Origin: Spirochaetes bacterium ADurb.Bin110 | Lineage (GTDB): Bacteria; Spirochaetota; Spirochaetia; Treponematales; Rectinemataceae | Direction: 5' to 3' | DNA: 24,109 nucleotides | Assembly: GCA_002070755.1 (NCBI GenBank) | Contig: MWDY01000224.1 | Coordinates: 1-24,109 of the forward strand | Shown here: piece by piece, positions 8,100 to 16,232 of the stretch | Layout of the letters: each line of letters starts with the position of its first letter | Position numbering within the stretch: the stretch's first letter is position 1 | Program-made: the position numbers and the translations under genes | The notes under the pieces: model-generated | What the model was told of the DNA's origin: nothing | What the model saw: only the letters and a program-made list of their open reading frames with translations | Databases searched by the model: none

Positions 8100-10217
8100 C
8101 TAGTTTTCATCCATACCCAAGCTTCGAGACAGCGATGAGAAATCGAATCTAACCGTAGTTCCTTTGTCAAACTCGCTCACTATTTCGAGCTTTCCACCAT
8201 GGCGCTCAATTATTTTTTTTGTTATGGCAAAACCAACATTCATCTGGCCTGCAGACTGCCCGTTCTCGGTGTTCGAGAATGGCTTTAATAGAGAATCGAT
8301 CTCTTCAGGCGATATTCCAATGCCCTTATCCTGGACGAAGATGCAGGATTCTCCACATTTGCCTATTTCTATCGTGGCGGTCAAGGTCTCTGGGCAATTC
8401 TGGATAGCATTTTCAAGAACATTGCGCAGTGCAATCTTCAATAGATTGCTATCTCCACGTACCTTGAGTCCAGGCATGATAGTTATCTGATAGCGCCTCT
8501 GGGGATTGCGTTTGATGATCTCTGAAGTGATTTCCTGGGCTGCAATACTGAAATCGAATTCCTCGTCCGCAAGCTGGATTGTGTCTATCGAAAGAAAAAT
8601 AGAAAGATCGTTCGTGAGTCTAGCCATGCTTTCGGTTGCTTTTCGGATATTCGTTATATAGTCTAGAGCTTCGCTATCTAGCTTATCCTGTGCCATGATT
8701 TCCAGCGATTTGCTCAGCGCCTCAATGGTATGAAGCGGAGCAATCAAGTTAAAAGAAATTGCCGAAGCAATTGCTCGTAATTCCTCATTGGTATCAGAAA
8801 TGCGCTTTGTCTGCTCTTCCACTTTTTGCGTGAGCTCTTGGTTGAGAGTCTTGACCTGTTCTAGCATCGATTCGAGTTCGGTTACATCGCGCATTACATA
8901 AGCGATAAGCGCTGGCTGGTCTGGCAGGGCTATCTGGATTGCCGTTGCATAAAACCTCAGGGTTCGTCCTAGGGGATCGACAATCTCGATTGTCTGAACC
9001 TCGGACGGAACAATACCAGAATCTATCTGTGGCAACCGCAAACCCTTGGGGAGGGTATTTCCCAGTCGCTCCTTGAAAGAACGATTTGCCAATTGAATCT
9101 CGAGATTCTCGTCGATTACTACAACAGGCGAATCGAGACGCTCGAGTATTGCACTCAGTAGTGCTTCATTGCGTTCGGTGCGCTTCAGGAGTTCGAATTT
9201 CGACTGAAAAGTGGCAAGCGCACGCGTGGAAAAAATCACATATGAGCCCGCCAATAGGGCTACTATGGCAACGAAGATGAAAATAACAAAAACTACAATC
9301 GTTGGGATCAAAGAATTAAATGCTTCCGCATAGTCGAGCTTCGAGAGAATTATCCAATTTAGATTTGGGACTGTTTCGGCATAGGCGAGAACACGCTTAC
9401 CACGGTAATCCCTACCCATCATAACACCGGTTTTTCCAAGACCAGCTTGTGCCTCCACAGAATTCTCTGCTGCAGCTGAAATCTGAAGGGAAAAGGCCGA
9501 AATTGGAACCAGTCTTAGAGGATTGATAACCTGCACCATATTGTCATTGCTCTCAAGGAGCATTATTTCGCCTGTTTCTTCGGTACCCGGCCATGTAGCC
9601 AAGAGAGGAAAGAAATAGTCTTCAGCAAAAAACGTATGCACTAAATAGGAGAAAGGCTCTTCTTCATCTTTCCAGATAAGAGGAATCACAAGATGGAAAC
9701 CCGCTTTTGCATGGGGAGAAGTAAGGTACATTCTGGTAAAGAATGGATTTTTTGGTCTTTTTTCTGATATCTCGCGAACAACTTCGGAACTATTGGAAGT
9801 CGATAAGCCAGTAAGAGTATAGAGAACATCGAGGCTCGAAGTGAGTATGGCCGTATCAGCATAATTGTAAGTGCGAAGCGATGGCCTCAAATATTCATCG
9901 AGGCGCTTGAGGTTCTCTCTCGAAGGCTCCGTAATAGCTTCTGAGACCAGATTTAAGAAAGCCAGCGAATTCGGCATCTCTCCCGCCTCTGTGATCTGCG
10001 CCGTGTACCATATTTCGATCTGGCTTATTTTTGATTTCCCGATGAGCTCTATGTAGAGCTTTTTATCGTGCAGGATATTCTGCCATTGGTAATAAGCGCC
10101 CATCACAAGCGAACCGAGCAGAATCAAAAAGAAAATGACAAGCCAGAAACGCTCTATAGGACGCAATTGTCTAAGGTGAGCAAGAATATTACGTCTTTTG
10201 GCATCAGATTCGACCAT
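8100..10217 (-). CDS. Membrane sensor histidine-kinase homologue with degenerate phosphoacceptor site
   Basis: The 705-residue protein has a transmembrane helix at about 24-43, a roughly 260-residue extracytoplasmic sensor region (Cache-like by size and position, not proven), and a second helix at about 303-329. A PAS domain (about 350-445), a coiled coil (about 446-480), a HisKA-like helical hairpin (about 481-545) and an HATPase_c domain follow. The N box (N599, N603) and G1 box (DKGIGI, 630-635) are intact. The HisKA motif reads SFNLIAPLHTI where SH(D/E)LRxPL is normal, so phenylalanine 489 replaces the phospho-accepting histidine. The ATP-lid GxGLGL reads QMNVGF. It may bind ATP yet lack conventional autophosphorylation, acting as a pseudokinase or scaffold. 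No response regulator is adjacent. AAGGAG lies 8 bases before the ATG. Architecture is secure; activity and ligand are unknown. Confidence 0.88.
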   Translation of the reverse strand: MVESDAKRRNILAHLRQLRPIERFWLVIFFLILLGSLVMGAYYQWQNILHDKKLYIELIGKSKISQIEIWYTAQITEAGEMPNSLAFLNLVSEAITEPSRENLKRLDEYLRPSLRTYNYADTAILTSSLDVLYTLTGLSTSNSSEVVREISEKRPKNPFFTRMYLTSPHAKAGFHLVIPLIWKDEEEPFSYLVHTFFAEDYFFPLLATWPGTEETGEIMLLESNDNMVQVINPLRLVPISAFSLQISAAAENSVEAQAGLGKTGVMMGRDYRGKRVLAYAETVPNLNWIILSKLDYAEAFNSLIPTIVVFVIFIFVAIVALLAGSYVIFSTRALATFQSKFELLKRTERNEALLSAILERLDSPVVVIDENLEIQLANRSFKERLGNTLPKGLRLPQIDSGIVPSEVQTIEIVDPLGRTLRFYATAIQIALPDQPALIAYVMRDVTELESMLEQVKTLNQELTQKVEEQTKRISDTNEELRAIASAISFNLIAPLHTIEALSKSLEIMAQDKLDSEALDYITNIRKATESMARLTNDLSIFLSIDTIQLADEEFDFSIAAQEITSEIIKRNPQRRYQITIMPGLKVRGDSNLLKIALRNVLENAIQNCPETLTATIEIGKCGESCIFVQDKGIGISPEEIDSLLKPFSNTENGQSAGQMNVGFAITKKIIERHGGKLEIVSEFDKGTTVRFDFSSLSRSLGMDEN

Positions 10218-10252
10218 GCCCTAAACTCCTTCTCGCTCAATCTTGCTCAAAA

Positions 10253-10266
10253 TCTCTAGTTAGAGA
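10253..10266 (-). promoter_or_regulatory. Inverted repeat in the sensor kinase leader
   Basis: TCTCTA-GT-TAGAGA is a perfect 6-base inverted repeat lying about 5-18 bases after the predicted transcription start. The position suits an operator. In the transcript, CTTTCTC (10263-10269) could also pair with GAGAAGG (10228-10234), which contains part of the ribosome binding site. Both readings are inference. Confidence 0.35.
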
Positions 10267-10277
10267 AAGAATACGCT

Positions 10278-10306
10278 ATACTACCACAGAGTACGGGCTT
10301 TTTCAA
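10278..10306 (-). promoter_or_regulatory. Predicted extended -10 promoter of the sensor kinase gene
   Basis: On the reverse strand TTGAAA (10301-10306) is followed after exactly 17 bases by TAGTAT (10278-10283). TGG precedes the -10 immediately, an extended TGn motif. Transcription would start near 10271, giving a leader of about 54 bases. This is among the better promoter matches in the window. Confidence 0.6.
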
Positions 10307-10356
10307 GAAGATTAAATATTTACAATATTACAAAAACAATACAAGTAAAGGGATTT

Positions 10357-12360
10357 TTAGTCCAATTTGGCTAGGACTATCTGAGCAAGAGCTTGCGCTG
10401 TAAATCCGAGGTGTTCCGCAACTTTGTCTCCCGGGCCCGATTCACCAAAGCGCTCGATGGAAAGAATCTGATCCGCAGGAGCAATGCGCTCCCAGCCTTG
10501 GGCTACTCCAGCTTCGGCTACAAAGACCAAAGATCCAGGCGAAAGCATAGCTTCTCGAACCGCTGGACAAGCTAAATAGAAAGCTCTTCTATCGGGGACA
10601 GAAACAATTCGAATCGCGGTTTCCTGGCGCTTGCTTTTCACAATTTCGGCCGCAGAGATGGTAAGAGAGACCTCTGACCCAGAACCGACAAGCGTCACCT
10701 CGGGAGCGCGATCGCTGTCTTTAACCACATAGGCTCCGAACTCAATCTTGGAAGGCCAATCGCTTTCAAATTTCTCTAGGACAGGCAGATTCTGCCGCGA
10801 AAGCACGAGCACGGTCGGTCCATCCAACCGCTCCATAGCAATTCTCCATGCAACGGCTGTCTCTTCTGCATCTGCGGGTCTTAGGACTCTAAGGTTCGGA
10901 ATTGCCCTTAGTGCCGCGAGTGCTTCGATCGGTTGGTGCGTTGGTCCATCTTCGCCCACATAGATCGAATCGTGGGTGAGCACATAGATCACGGGCAATC
11001 CCATCAATGCGGATAGCCGCAAAGCAGGACGCAGATAATCCGAGAATACTAGGAATGTCGCTACAAAGGGGCGCAAGCCACCATATAGCGCAATTCCATT
11101 GGCTATTGCTGCCATAGCATGCTCGCGCACGCCAAAGTAGATATATCGCCCCTTCGGATTGGACTTTGAAAACACCAGAGGAGTACCATCTGCATTTTGC
11201 GGCAGCTGGCTTACATTGGGGCTCGTCAAATCAGCCGATCCGCCAATGAAGTTTGGCCAAGCAGCCGAAATCGCTGCCAAACTCTTACCAGAAGCATTTC
11301 GCGTAGCAACTTTTTCGCCGACGACAAAAGAAGGTAAATCGAGATTGTACATTTCCTTGCCGCTGAGCCAAATTTCGAGCTCTTGACCTAGAGATGGATT
11401 GGCCTTTTCCCAAGCTTCAAACCGAAGCTGCCAAGCAGCATAGTCTTTTTCTAGCTCTATTCGATGCTCCTCGAAGTATGAATAGGCCTCTGGAGCAACC
11501 CAGAAGGGCTTGTCTAGAGGAATACCAAGGGCTTCTTTGGCCTTGCGGGCTTCTTCCTCGCCCAACGGAGAACCATGAACGCCGCTTGTGCCCTGCTTTG
11601 TCGGAGCTCCCTTGCCGATAACGCTGTCCAAGACGATGAGAGAAGGCCTATCTTTTTCCGCCTTGGCTATGCTGGTGAGAGATGAGAGGTCCTCGAAACT
11701 ATACATGGAGCCTCGAAGCACCTGCCAACCATAGGCCTCAAAACGCTTGGCGACATCCTCCGAGAAAGTGATATCCGTAGGACCATCGATACTGATATGG
11801 TTTGAATCATAGTAGACGATCAAATTTCCAAGGCCCAAGTGGCCAGCCAGCGAGCAGGCTTCGCTAGCCACTCCCTCCATCATGCATCCATCGCCAGCCA
11901 GCACAAATACGAAATGATCAAAAATCTTCTGACCTGGCTTGTTAAAATGCGCTGACATCTTTCGCTCTGCGATAGCCATACCAACCGCCGTGGCAATCCC
12001 CTGTCCCAATGGCCCCGTAGTTGTTTCGACACCTGGCGTTCGACCATACTCTGGATGTCCTGGGCACTTCGAGCCCACCTGACGGAAAGCCTTGATGTCA
12101 TCGAGAGATAGATCGAATCCAGCCAAGTGAAGAAGAGAATATAGAAACATCGAACCATGGCCAGCCGAGAGGACAAATCTATCCCTATTGAGCCATTTTG
12201 GATCTTTTGGGTTATACTTGAGCTCGACACCATACAGGTAAGCGCCGAGCTCCGCAGCGCCCATCGGCATGCCGGGGTGGCCAGAATTCGCCTTCTGGAT
12301 TGCGTCGATAGTCAGGCTCCGAACAGACAAAGCAATAGCCTGCAGCGCAGAAGTATTCAT
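10357..12360 (-). CDS. tkt: Transketolase
   Basis: Transketolase is a thiamine-diphosphate and Mg2+ enzyme that moves two-carbon units between ketose and aldose phosphates in the non-oxidative pentose phosphate pathway. The protein has 667 residues, a normal length. Signature pieces are SGHPGMPMGAAELGAYLYG (about 26-44), AGHGS, GPLGQGIATAVGMAIAERK, and the ThDP/Mg motif GDGCMMEGVASEA followed by YYDSNHISIDG. HGSPLGEEE and the catalytic-glutamate segment GVREHAMAAIANGIALYGG follow, then THDSIYVGEDGPTHQPIE. The ATG at 12358-12360 is chosen because AGGAGG lies 6 bases upstream and the protein then starts at MNTSALQ. The frame stays open 23 codons further upstream, through a palindrome, without a binding site. 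uvrC ends 89 bases upstream on the same strand, so readthrough is possible. Confidence 0.97.
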   Translation of the reverse strand: MNTSALQAIALSVRSLTIDAIQKANSGHPGMPMGAAELGAYLYGVELKYNPKDPKWLNRDRFVLSAGHGSMFLYSLLHLAGFDLSLDDIKAFRQVGSKCPGHPEYGRTPGVETTTGPLGQGIATAVGMAIAERKMSAHFNKPGQKIFDHFVFVLAGDGCMMEGVASEACSLAGHLGLGNLIVYYDSNHISIDGPTDITFSEDVAKRFEAYGWQVLRGSMYSFEDLSSLTSIAKAEKDRPSLIVLDSVIGKGAPTKQGTSGVHGSPLGEEEARKAKEALGIPLDKPFWVAPEAYSYFEEHRIELEKDYAAWQLRFEAWEKANPSLGQELEIWLSGKEMYNLDLPSFVVGEKVATRNASGKSLAAISAAWPNFIGGSADLTSPNVSQLPQNADGTPLVFSKSNPKGRYIYFGVREHAMAAIANGIALYGGLRPFVATFLVFSDYLRPALRLSALMGLPVIYVLTHDSIYVGEDGPTHQPIEALAALRAIPNLRVLRPADAEETAVAWRIAMERLDGPTVLVLSRQNLPVLEKFESDWPSKIEFGAYVVKDSDRAPEVTLVGSGSEVSLTISAAEIVKSKRQETAIRIVSVPDRRAFYLACPAVREAMLSPGSLVFVAEAGVAQGWERIAPADQILSIERFGESGPGDKVAEHLGFTAQALAQIVLAKLD

Positions 12361-12384
12361 CGAAATCCTCCTAATAATGCTAAA

Positions 12385-12439
12385 TTTTGACAGAATGTAC
12401 CGGTTCATCCAGTCAAAACATCCTATCATCGAGTCAAAT
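12385..12439. repeat. Palindrome plus direct repeats upstream of transketolase (repeat family copy A)
   Basis: Positions 12385-12418 form a 34-base near-perfect palindrome centred on CCGG, with 14 of 17 pairs matched and outer arms TTTTGAC/GTCAAAA. On the reverse strand TTTGACTCGATGA and TTTGACTGGATGA are direct repeats 21 bases apart, 12 of 13 identical. The same words recur at 16.25-16.41 kb. The palindrome ends 12 bases before the transketolase ribosome binding site. It has no T run on the coding side, so it is not a typical terminator. Confidence 0.7.
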
Positions 12440-12449
12440 ATTTGTAAAA

Positions 12450-14357
12450 CTAGCCAAGGCCCATGGTTCGCTGTGCTAATTCAATAACTTTTCGCGCGGT
12501 ATCCTCGTTCACGTGCGCAATACTTCTTATATATCCTGGCTCTGCTTCCGCCACTGCCTCGAGCGACCCAAGAGTGTTGAGAATCTTTCTAGCGCGCGTA
12601 TCACCAATGCCAGGCACCTCTTGCAACAAATGGAAGGTTGCATCGCTCGATCTCAGTTTGCGCGAAAGACCAGTGGCAAAGCGGTGCGTCTCATCACGAA
12701 CAGCAACAAGAACCCTCAAAGCTGGTGAGTCTTTTGGCAGAATCAGCGGATCGCTTTTATCGGGCAGCCATATCTCCTCATTTCTTTTAGCAAGGCCTAC
12801 GACATTGATATCGAGGCCAAGATCGTCTAGGATTTCTTTGGCTGCCGAGACCTGACCCGCACCTCCGTCGACGAGCACAAGGTCAGGTAGCTCGGCTTCC
12901 TCGTTGATGAGCCTAGTGTATCTGCGCGCTACAGCCTCTCGTATAGCGGCAAAATCGTCAATCTTGCCTTCGATAGAGCGAATTCTAAAATACCTATAAT
13001 TCTTTTTATCGGCGACTGCCCCAAGAAAACTCACTAGCGAAGCCACAGTATGCTTTCCACCAAGCTGAGCTATGTCGAATCCCTCGATATGCATTGGAAC
13101 AGTTTCCAGTCCAAGTCTCTCTTTTAGCTCCACGAGAGCAGCTATGTCTCCATGCGCGCGGCGACGCTTTGCTAGCTCTTCTTTTGCATTCTGAAGCGCC
13201 ATATTCATAACCGCCCAGTGTCGCTCGCTATCAGGAATCTTTACCTCGACAGGCGCGCCTGCGCGATCCGAAAGATAGCGAGCAATCGTTTCTGTATTGT
13301 CAGCTCTTCGAACAAAGATTTGAGGTGGTGGCTCTCTGCCTGCGTCATAGTAGTGCGCTAGAAAACTATCGAGAGCCTCGAGCTCATCGATGCAGTGTTC
13401 GATAAAACTGTCTCTATTCTTGAGCTTGCCCTCGCGCATCTGGAAGATCACATAGCTCACCTCATCGCCATCTGCCTCCCAAGCGATATAATCGCGCGCG
13501 TCTAGGCTATTTAAGTCCACCACATTCGAGCGACCTTCAAACGACTGCACGGCCCTTATGGCTTCGCGCAGGCGTGCAGCCTCCTCGAAGCGCAGCTGCT
13601 CCGCTGCTCGACTCATCTCTCGTTCTAAGTCTTTGACTAGCGATTCAGTGTCGCCCGACAGCAATTTGCGTACTTTGTCTACCTGCTCCATATATTCCTC
13701 GCGGCTAATTCTATCCGCACAAGGAGCCGGACAGCGCCCGATATGATAGTACATACAAGGGCTTGTGTGTTTCTTCATATTGACACAGCGTCGCAGAGGG
13801 AACATTCGCTTTATGAGGTCGAGGTAGGTATCTATTGTCTCCGCACTTGGATAGGGGCCGAAATACTCGCTTCCATCATTGATGATGCGCCTCGTGCGAA
13901 ATACTCGGGGGAACTCTTCATTAGTTATTCGGATCGAAGGATAAGTTTTGCCATCTTTGAGACTGATATTATATCGCGGAGTATATTCCTTTATGAAATT
14001 GTTCTCGAGAAGAAGTGCCTCGTATTCGTGCGCAGCCAGTACCCACTCTAGATTATGAATATGCGAGACAAGATGGCGAGTCTTCGCATCCTTCTTTCCA
14101 GCGAAATAGGAAGAAAGCCTTTTTTTGAGCACTTTAGCTTTGCCGACATAGATAACCTCAGAAGTTTCATCTCGCATAAGATAAACGCCCGGGCATTCTG
14201 GCGCTTGCTTGACAAGCGCCTTTAGACGTGCGCGGCGTTCGGCATCGGTTTCCACTATAGTTTCTTTTGAGGGTTCTCTGACTCCTTTAATTGTGTCTCG
14301 ATCTGGGGTTTCCTTAGCTTCCGTGCTTTCGCATTTCTTGGCGTATTTGGCATTCAT
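12450..14357 (-). CDS. uvrC: UvrC, nucleotide excision repair endonuclease subunit
   Basis: UvrC makes both incisions around a DNA lesion marked by UvrA and UvrB. The 635 residues include, in order, an N-terminal GIY-YIG nuclease (about 53-130: PGVYLM, VIYVGKAKVLKKRLSSYF) and four cysteines (C191, C201, C209, C213) spaced as in the Fe-S-binding region reported for UvrC. The UVR motif (about 240-272) binds UvrB. Next come the RNase H-like nuclease, with acidic residues in GFDIAQLGG and VLVDGGAGQV and a histidine in RDETHRFA, and C-terminal helix-hairpin-helices (VPGIGDTRARKIL). The N-terminus is about 35 residues longer than usual and hydrophilic, and the ATG has no ribosome binding site. A GTG at codon 35 is an alternative start. 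The ATG lies only 27 bases from the divergent Nudix start. Confidence 0.96.
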   Translation of the reverse strand: MNAKYAKKCESTEAKETPDRDTIKGVREPSKETIVETDAERRARLKALVKQAPECPGVYLMRDETSEVIYVGKAKVLKKRLSSYFAGKKDAKTRHLVSHIHNLEWVLAAHEYEALLLENNFIKEYTPRYNISLKDGKTYPSIRITNEEFPRVFRTRRIINDGSEYFGPYPSAETIDTYLDLIKRMFPLRRCVNMKKHTSPCMYYHIGRCPAPCADRISREEYMEQVDKVRKLLSGDTESLVKDLEREMSRAAEQLRFEEAARLREAIRAVQSFEGRSNVVDLNSLDARDYIAWEADGDEVSYVIFQMREGKLKNRDSFIEHCIDELEALDSFLAHYYDAGREPPPQIFVRRADNTETIARYLSDRAGAPVEVKIPDSERHWAVMNMALQNAKEELAKRRRAHGDIAALVELKERLGLETVPMHIEGFDIAQLGGKHTVASLVSFLGAVADKKNYRYFRIRSIEGKIDDFAAIREAVARRYTRLINEEAELPDLVLVDGGAGQVSAAKEILDDLGLDINVVGLAKRNEEIWLPDKSDPLILPKDSPALRVLVAVRDETHRFATGLSRKLRSSDATFHLLQEVPGIGDTRARKILNTLGSLEAVAEAEPGYIRSIAHVNEDTARKVIELAQRTMGLG

Positions 14358-14367
14358 AGTATATAAT
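14338..14367 (+). promoter_or_regulatory. Predicted promoter of the Nudix gene in the uvrC divergent gap
   Basis: A perfect TATAAT (14362-14367) lies 18 bases after TTGGCG (14338-14343), a half-matching -35. The start would be near 14374, a leader of about 11 bases. On the opposite strand TTGTAT (14392-14397), 17 bases, TATTTT (14369-14374) could serve uvrC, again leaving almost no leader. The whole gap is only 27 bases. Confidence 0.4.
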
Positions 14368-14384
14368 TAAAATAAGGCTCTTTC

Positions 14385-15122
14385 ATGGAAAATACAAAGC
14401 AGAAACCTGAGCCAGCTCAAAGCTCTAGCGACCTCTCTGCCATAATGGCGATATCCGAATTGTCCATTATGGATAATAATGGCTGCTCAGATGAGTATAT
14501 CCGCTCGCTAGGAGAGAAGACAGCCCATGCCCTCGAGCGCTTGGGAGGTATTGGTGCTGCTGCCTCGGCTTTCCACTTCTGCCCATCCTGCGGCAGCCCA
14601 AAACTTTACAGTGTAAGAAGTCGAATGTGGAAATGCCCGACCTGCGGTTTTGAATACTTCCACAATGTAGCTACGGCGGCTGGCATCATAATCGAGGCGA
14701 AGAATAAAATCGTCATGATAAGGCGCCACAAAGACCCAATGAAAGGCAAATTTGCACTCCCTGGTGGATTCACAGAGCCTGGAGAGCGAGCAGAGGACGC
14801 AGCCCTCCGCGAATGCTACGAAGAGATTGGTTGGTCTCCAATTCACATCAATTTTCTTGCCACATTCCCGAATGTGTACCAATACCAGGGAATTCCCTAC
14901 GCGACATGCGATGTCTACTTCTATTCGCGAGGCAATATCGTGGAAATCGACGATTTTCACCTCGATCCAGAAGAAAGCGATAGCGTGCAGTTCGTAGCCG
15001 CAAATGCCATTCCATGGTCAGATATAGCTTTCGAGTCAACGATTCGAGCTTTGCACTATTTTATCTTGCACGAGAGCATAGGCACTGCGCCACGCTTACC
15101 CGAATTTGACGCTATAGAATAG
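14385..15122 (+). CDS. Nudix hydrolase with N-terminal zinc ribbon
   Basis: Nudix enzymes hydrolyse nucleoside diphosphates linked to another moiety. The 245-residue protein carries a complete Nudix box at about 118-140 (GFTEPGERAEDAALRECYEE then IGW), with the metal-binding REcyEE core intact. A two-CxxC zinc ribbon (C66, C69, C84, C87) precedes it, with F-H-N-V right after, as in NudC-like NAD(H) pyrophosphatases and small zinc-ribbon Nudix enzymes. The NudC SQPWPFPxS substrate motif is not seen, so the substrate is open. About 60 hydrophilic residues before the ribbon match no domain I know and leave the start uncertain; internal ATGs at codons 21 and 29 are alternatives. A weak AAGG lies 7 bases before the chosen ATG. 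The gene is monocistronic and divergent from uvrC. Confidence 0.88.
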   Translation: MENTKQKPEPAQSSSDLSAIMAISELSIMDNNGCSDEYIRSLGEKTAHALERLGGIGAAASAFHFCPSCGSPKLYSVRSRMWKCPTCGFEYFHNVATAAGIIIEAKNKIVMIRRHKDPMKGKFALPGGFTEPGERAEDAALRECYEEIGWSPIHINFLATFPNVYQYQGIPYATCDVYFYSRGNIVEIDDFHLDPEESDSVQFVAANAIPWSDIAFESTIRALHYFILHESIGTAPRLPEFDAIE

Positions 15123-15140
15123 AATAGAGAGCATTTCAAG

Positions 15141-15171
15141 CCATAACCTTTTTCTCCATAACCTTTTTTCT
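15141..15171. repeat. Short tandem duplication after the Nudix gene
   Basis: CCATAACCTTTTTCT (15141-15155) is repeated at once as CCATAACCTTTTTTCT (15156-15171), differing by one T. It lies in the convergent gap between the Nudix gene and the oxidoreductase. It looks like a slippage product with no assignable role. Confidence 0.75.
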
Positions 15172-15182
15172 ATAGAAAGCCA

Positions 15183-15215
15183 GGACATAGACACTCAGTG
15201 CCTAACCCTATGCCC
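15183..15215. terminator. Weak stem-loop in the Nudix/oxidoreductase convergent gap
   Basis: GGACATAG (15183-15190) pairs with CTATGCCC (15208-15215) with one mismatch, enclosing a small inner hairpin CACTCAGTG. TTTTC follows on the plus side. It is placed as a shared terminator of convergent genes would be, but the T tract is poor, so the call is tentative. Confidence 0.3.
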
Positions 15216-15223
15216 AGAATTTT

Positions 15224-16210
15224 CTAGACATCCTCCCAGAATCCCGACTTCTCAGATTTGAAGAGTGCATCGATCACTTTCATATTTGCAATCGCATCCT
15301 CCGGTGGAGTTGGAACAGGCTTGCCTTCGATTATGCTCTTCGAAAAAGCATCGAACATAAGCCTATATTGCCCAGCGGGTCCAAGCCTTACGATACGAGA
15401 ACCTATAGATGTAGAAATGCTCATTTGGGCGGGGATATCATCGTACATATTAAAGGGGATAAAAATAGTAATTGCCCCAGCCGTTCCCACGATATCGACC
15501 TTTTGTACTGGAAACGACTGCGTAGCCACCGTAAAAAGCGCTTCTGTATCGCCAAAATCCAGCACCCCAGACGAAAGCACATCTGTGCCGAATTCCACAT
15601 CGCGCCGCACAAGAGAAAGAGCACGCCTTGGCTCTTTGCCCATTATGAATCTGCTCGACGAACAGGCATAGCAACCAATATCATAGATCGCTCCACCTCC
15701 TGCCGAGAGCATATTGCGGATATTGCGCGGATCCCTATTGTTATAGGTAAACTGCACGTAGATATACTGCGGCTTACCAATCTCGCCTGCTTGGACTACT
15801 TCTCTGGCATGTACCCATTGCGGATGGAATCGGTACATGAATGCCTCCATCGCCTTTACGCCCTTAGATTCTGCAAAGAGTACGGCATCTTGGGCTTGGG
15901 CGGCATCCATGGCAAAAGGCTTTTCGCACAGTACATGCTTGCCAGCTTCCGCAGCCTTCTTTATCCACTCGGTATGAATATGATTGGGCAATGGAATATA
16001 TACCGCATCGATTTCGGGATCCTCAAGTAGAGCCTCGTAGGATCCATAAGAACGAGCAATTCCTAGCTCGCTTGCAGCTTGCCTGGCTTTCTCTGAGTCT
16101 CGCGACGCTATACCGAACATCTTGGTAAGTTCTGAACCTAAAAGCTGATGATGCACCCTTAGCCTATAATGATTGGAAACCGAGAGAATCCCCCATCTAA
16201 CAAAGTCCAT
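15224..16210 (-). CDS. Gfo/Idh/MocA-family NAD(P)-dependent oxidoreductase
   Basis: Members of this family oxidise or reduce sugars, inositols and related polyols with NAD(P). The 328-residue protein has the N-terminal Rossmann half (about 1-120), including AVYIPLPNHIHTEWIKKAAE and the family EKP motif (E96-P98, HVLCEKPFAMDAAQA). The C-terminal alpha/beta half contains GGGAIYDIGCYACSSSRF (about 171-188), the usual DxGCY form of the active-site segment. The dinucleotide loop is unusual, reading WGILSVSNHYRLRV where WGI(L/I)GxGxIA is typical, so the glycine-rich turn is missing. AGGAGG lies 5 bases before the ATG, making the start firm. The MFS gene lies upstream on the same strand across a 227-base repeat-bearing gap. 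A carbohydrate substrate is plausible but not visible from sequence. Confidence 0.9.
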   Translation of the reverse strand: MDFVRWGILSVSNHYRLRVHHQLLGSELTKMFGIASRDSEKARQAASELGIARSYGSYEALLEDPEIDAVYIPLPNHIHTEWIKKAAEAGKHVLCEKPFAMDAAQAQDAVLFAESKGVKAMEAFMYRFHPQWVHAREVVQAGEIGKPQYIYVQFTYNNRDPRNIRNMLSAGGGAIYDIGCYACSSSRFIMGKEPRRALSLVRRDVEFGTDVLSSGVLDFGDTEALFTVATQSFPVQKVDIVGTAGAITIFIPFNMYDDIPAQMSISTSIGSRIVRLGPAGQYRLMFDAFSKSIIEGKPVPTPPEDAIANMKVIDALFKSEKSGFWEDV

Positions 16211-16232
16211 ACCGACCTCCTAAAAGAAACAT

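Noticed and set aside
10310..10356. Terminator after transketolase
   Set aside because: Only A/T-rich short inverted words around AATATT are present. There is no GC-bearing stem followed by a T tract.
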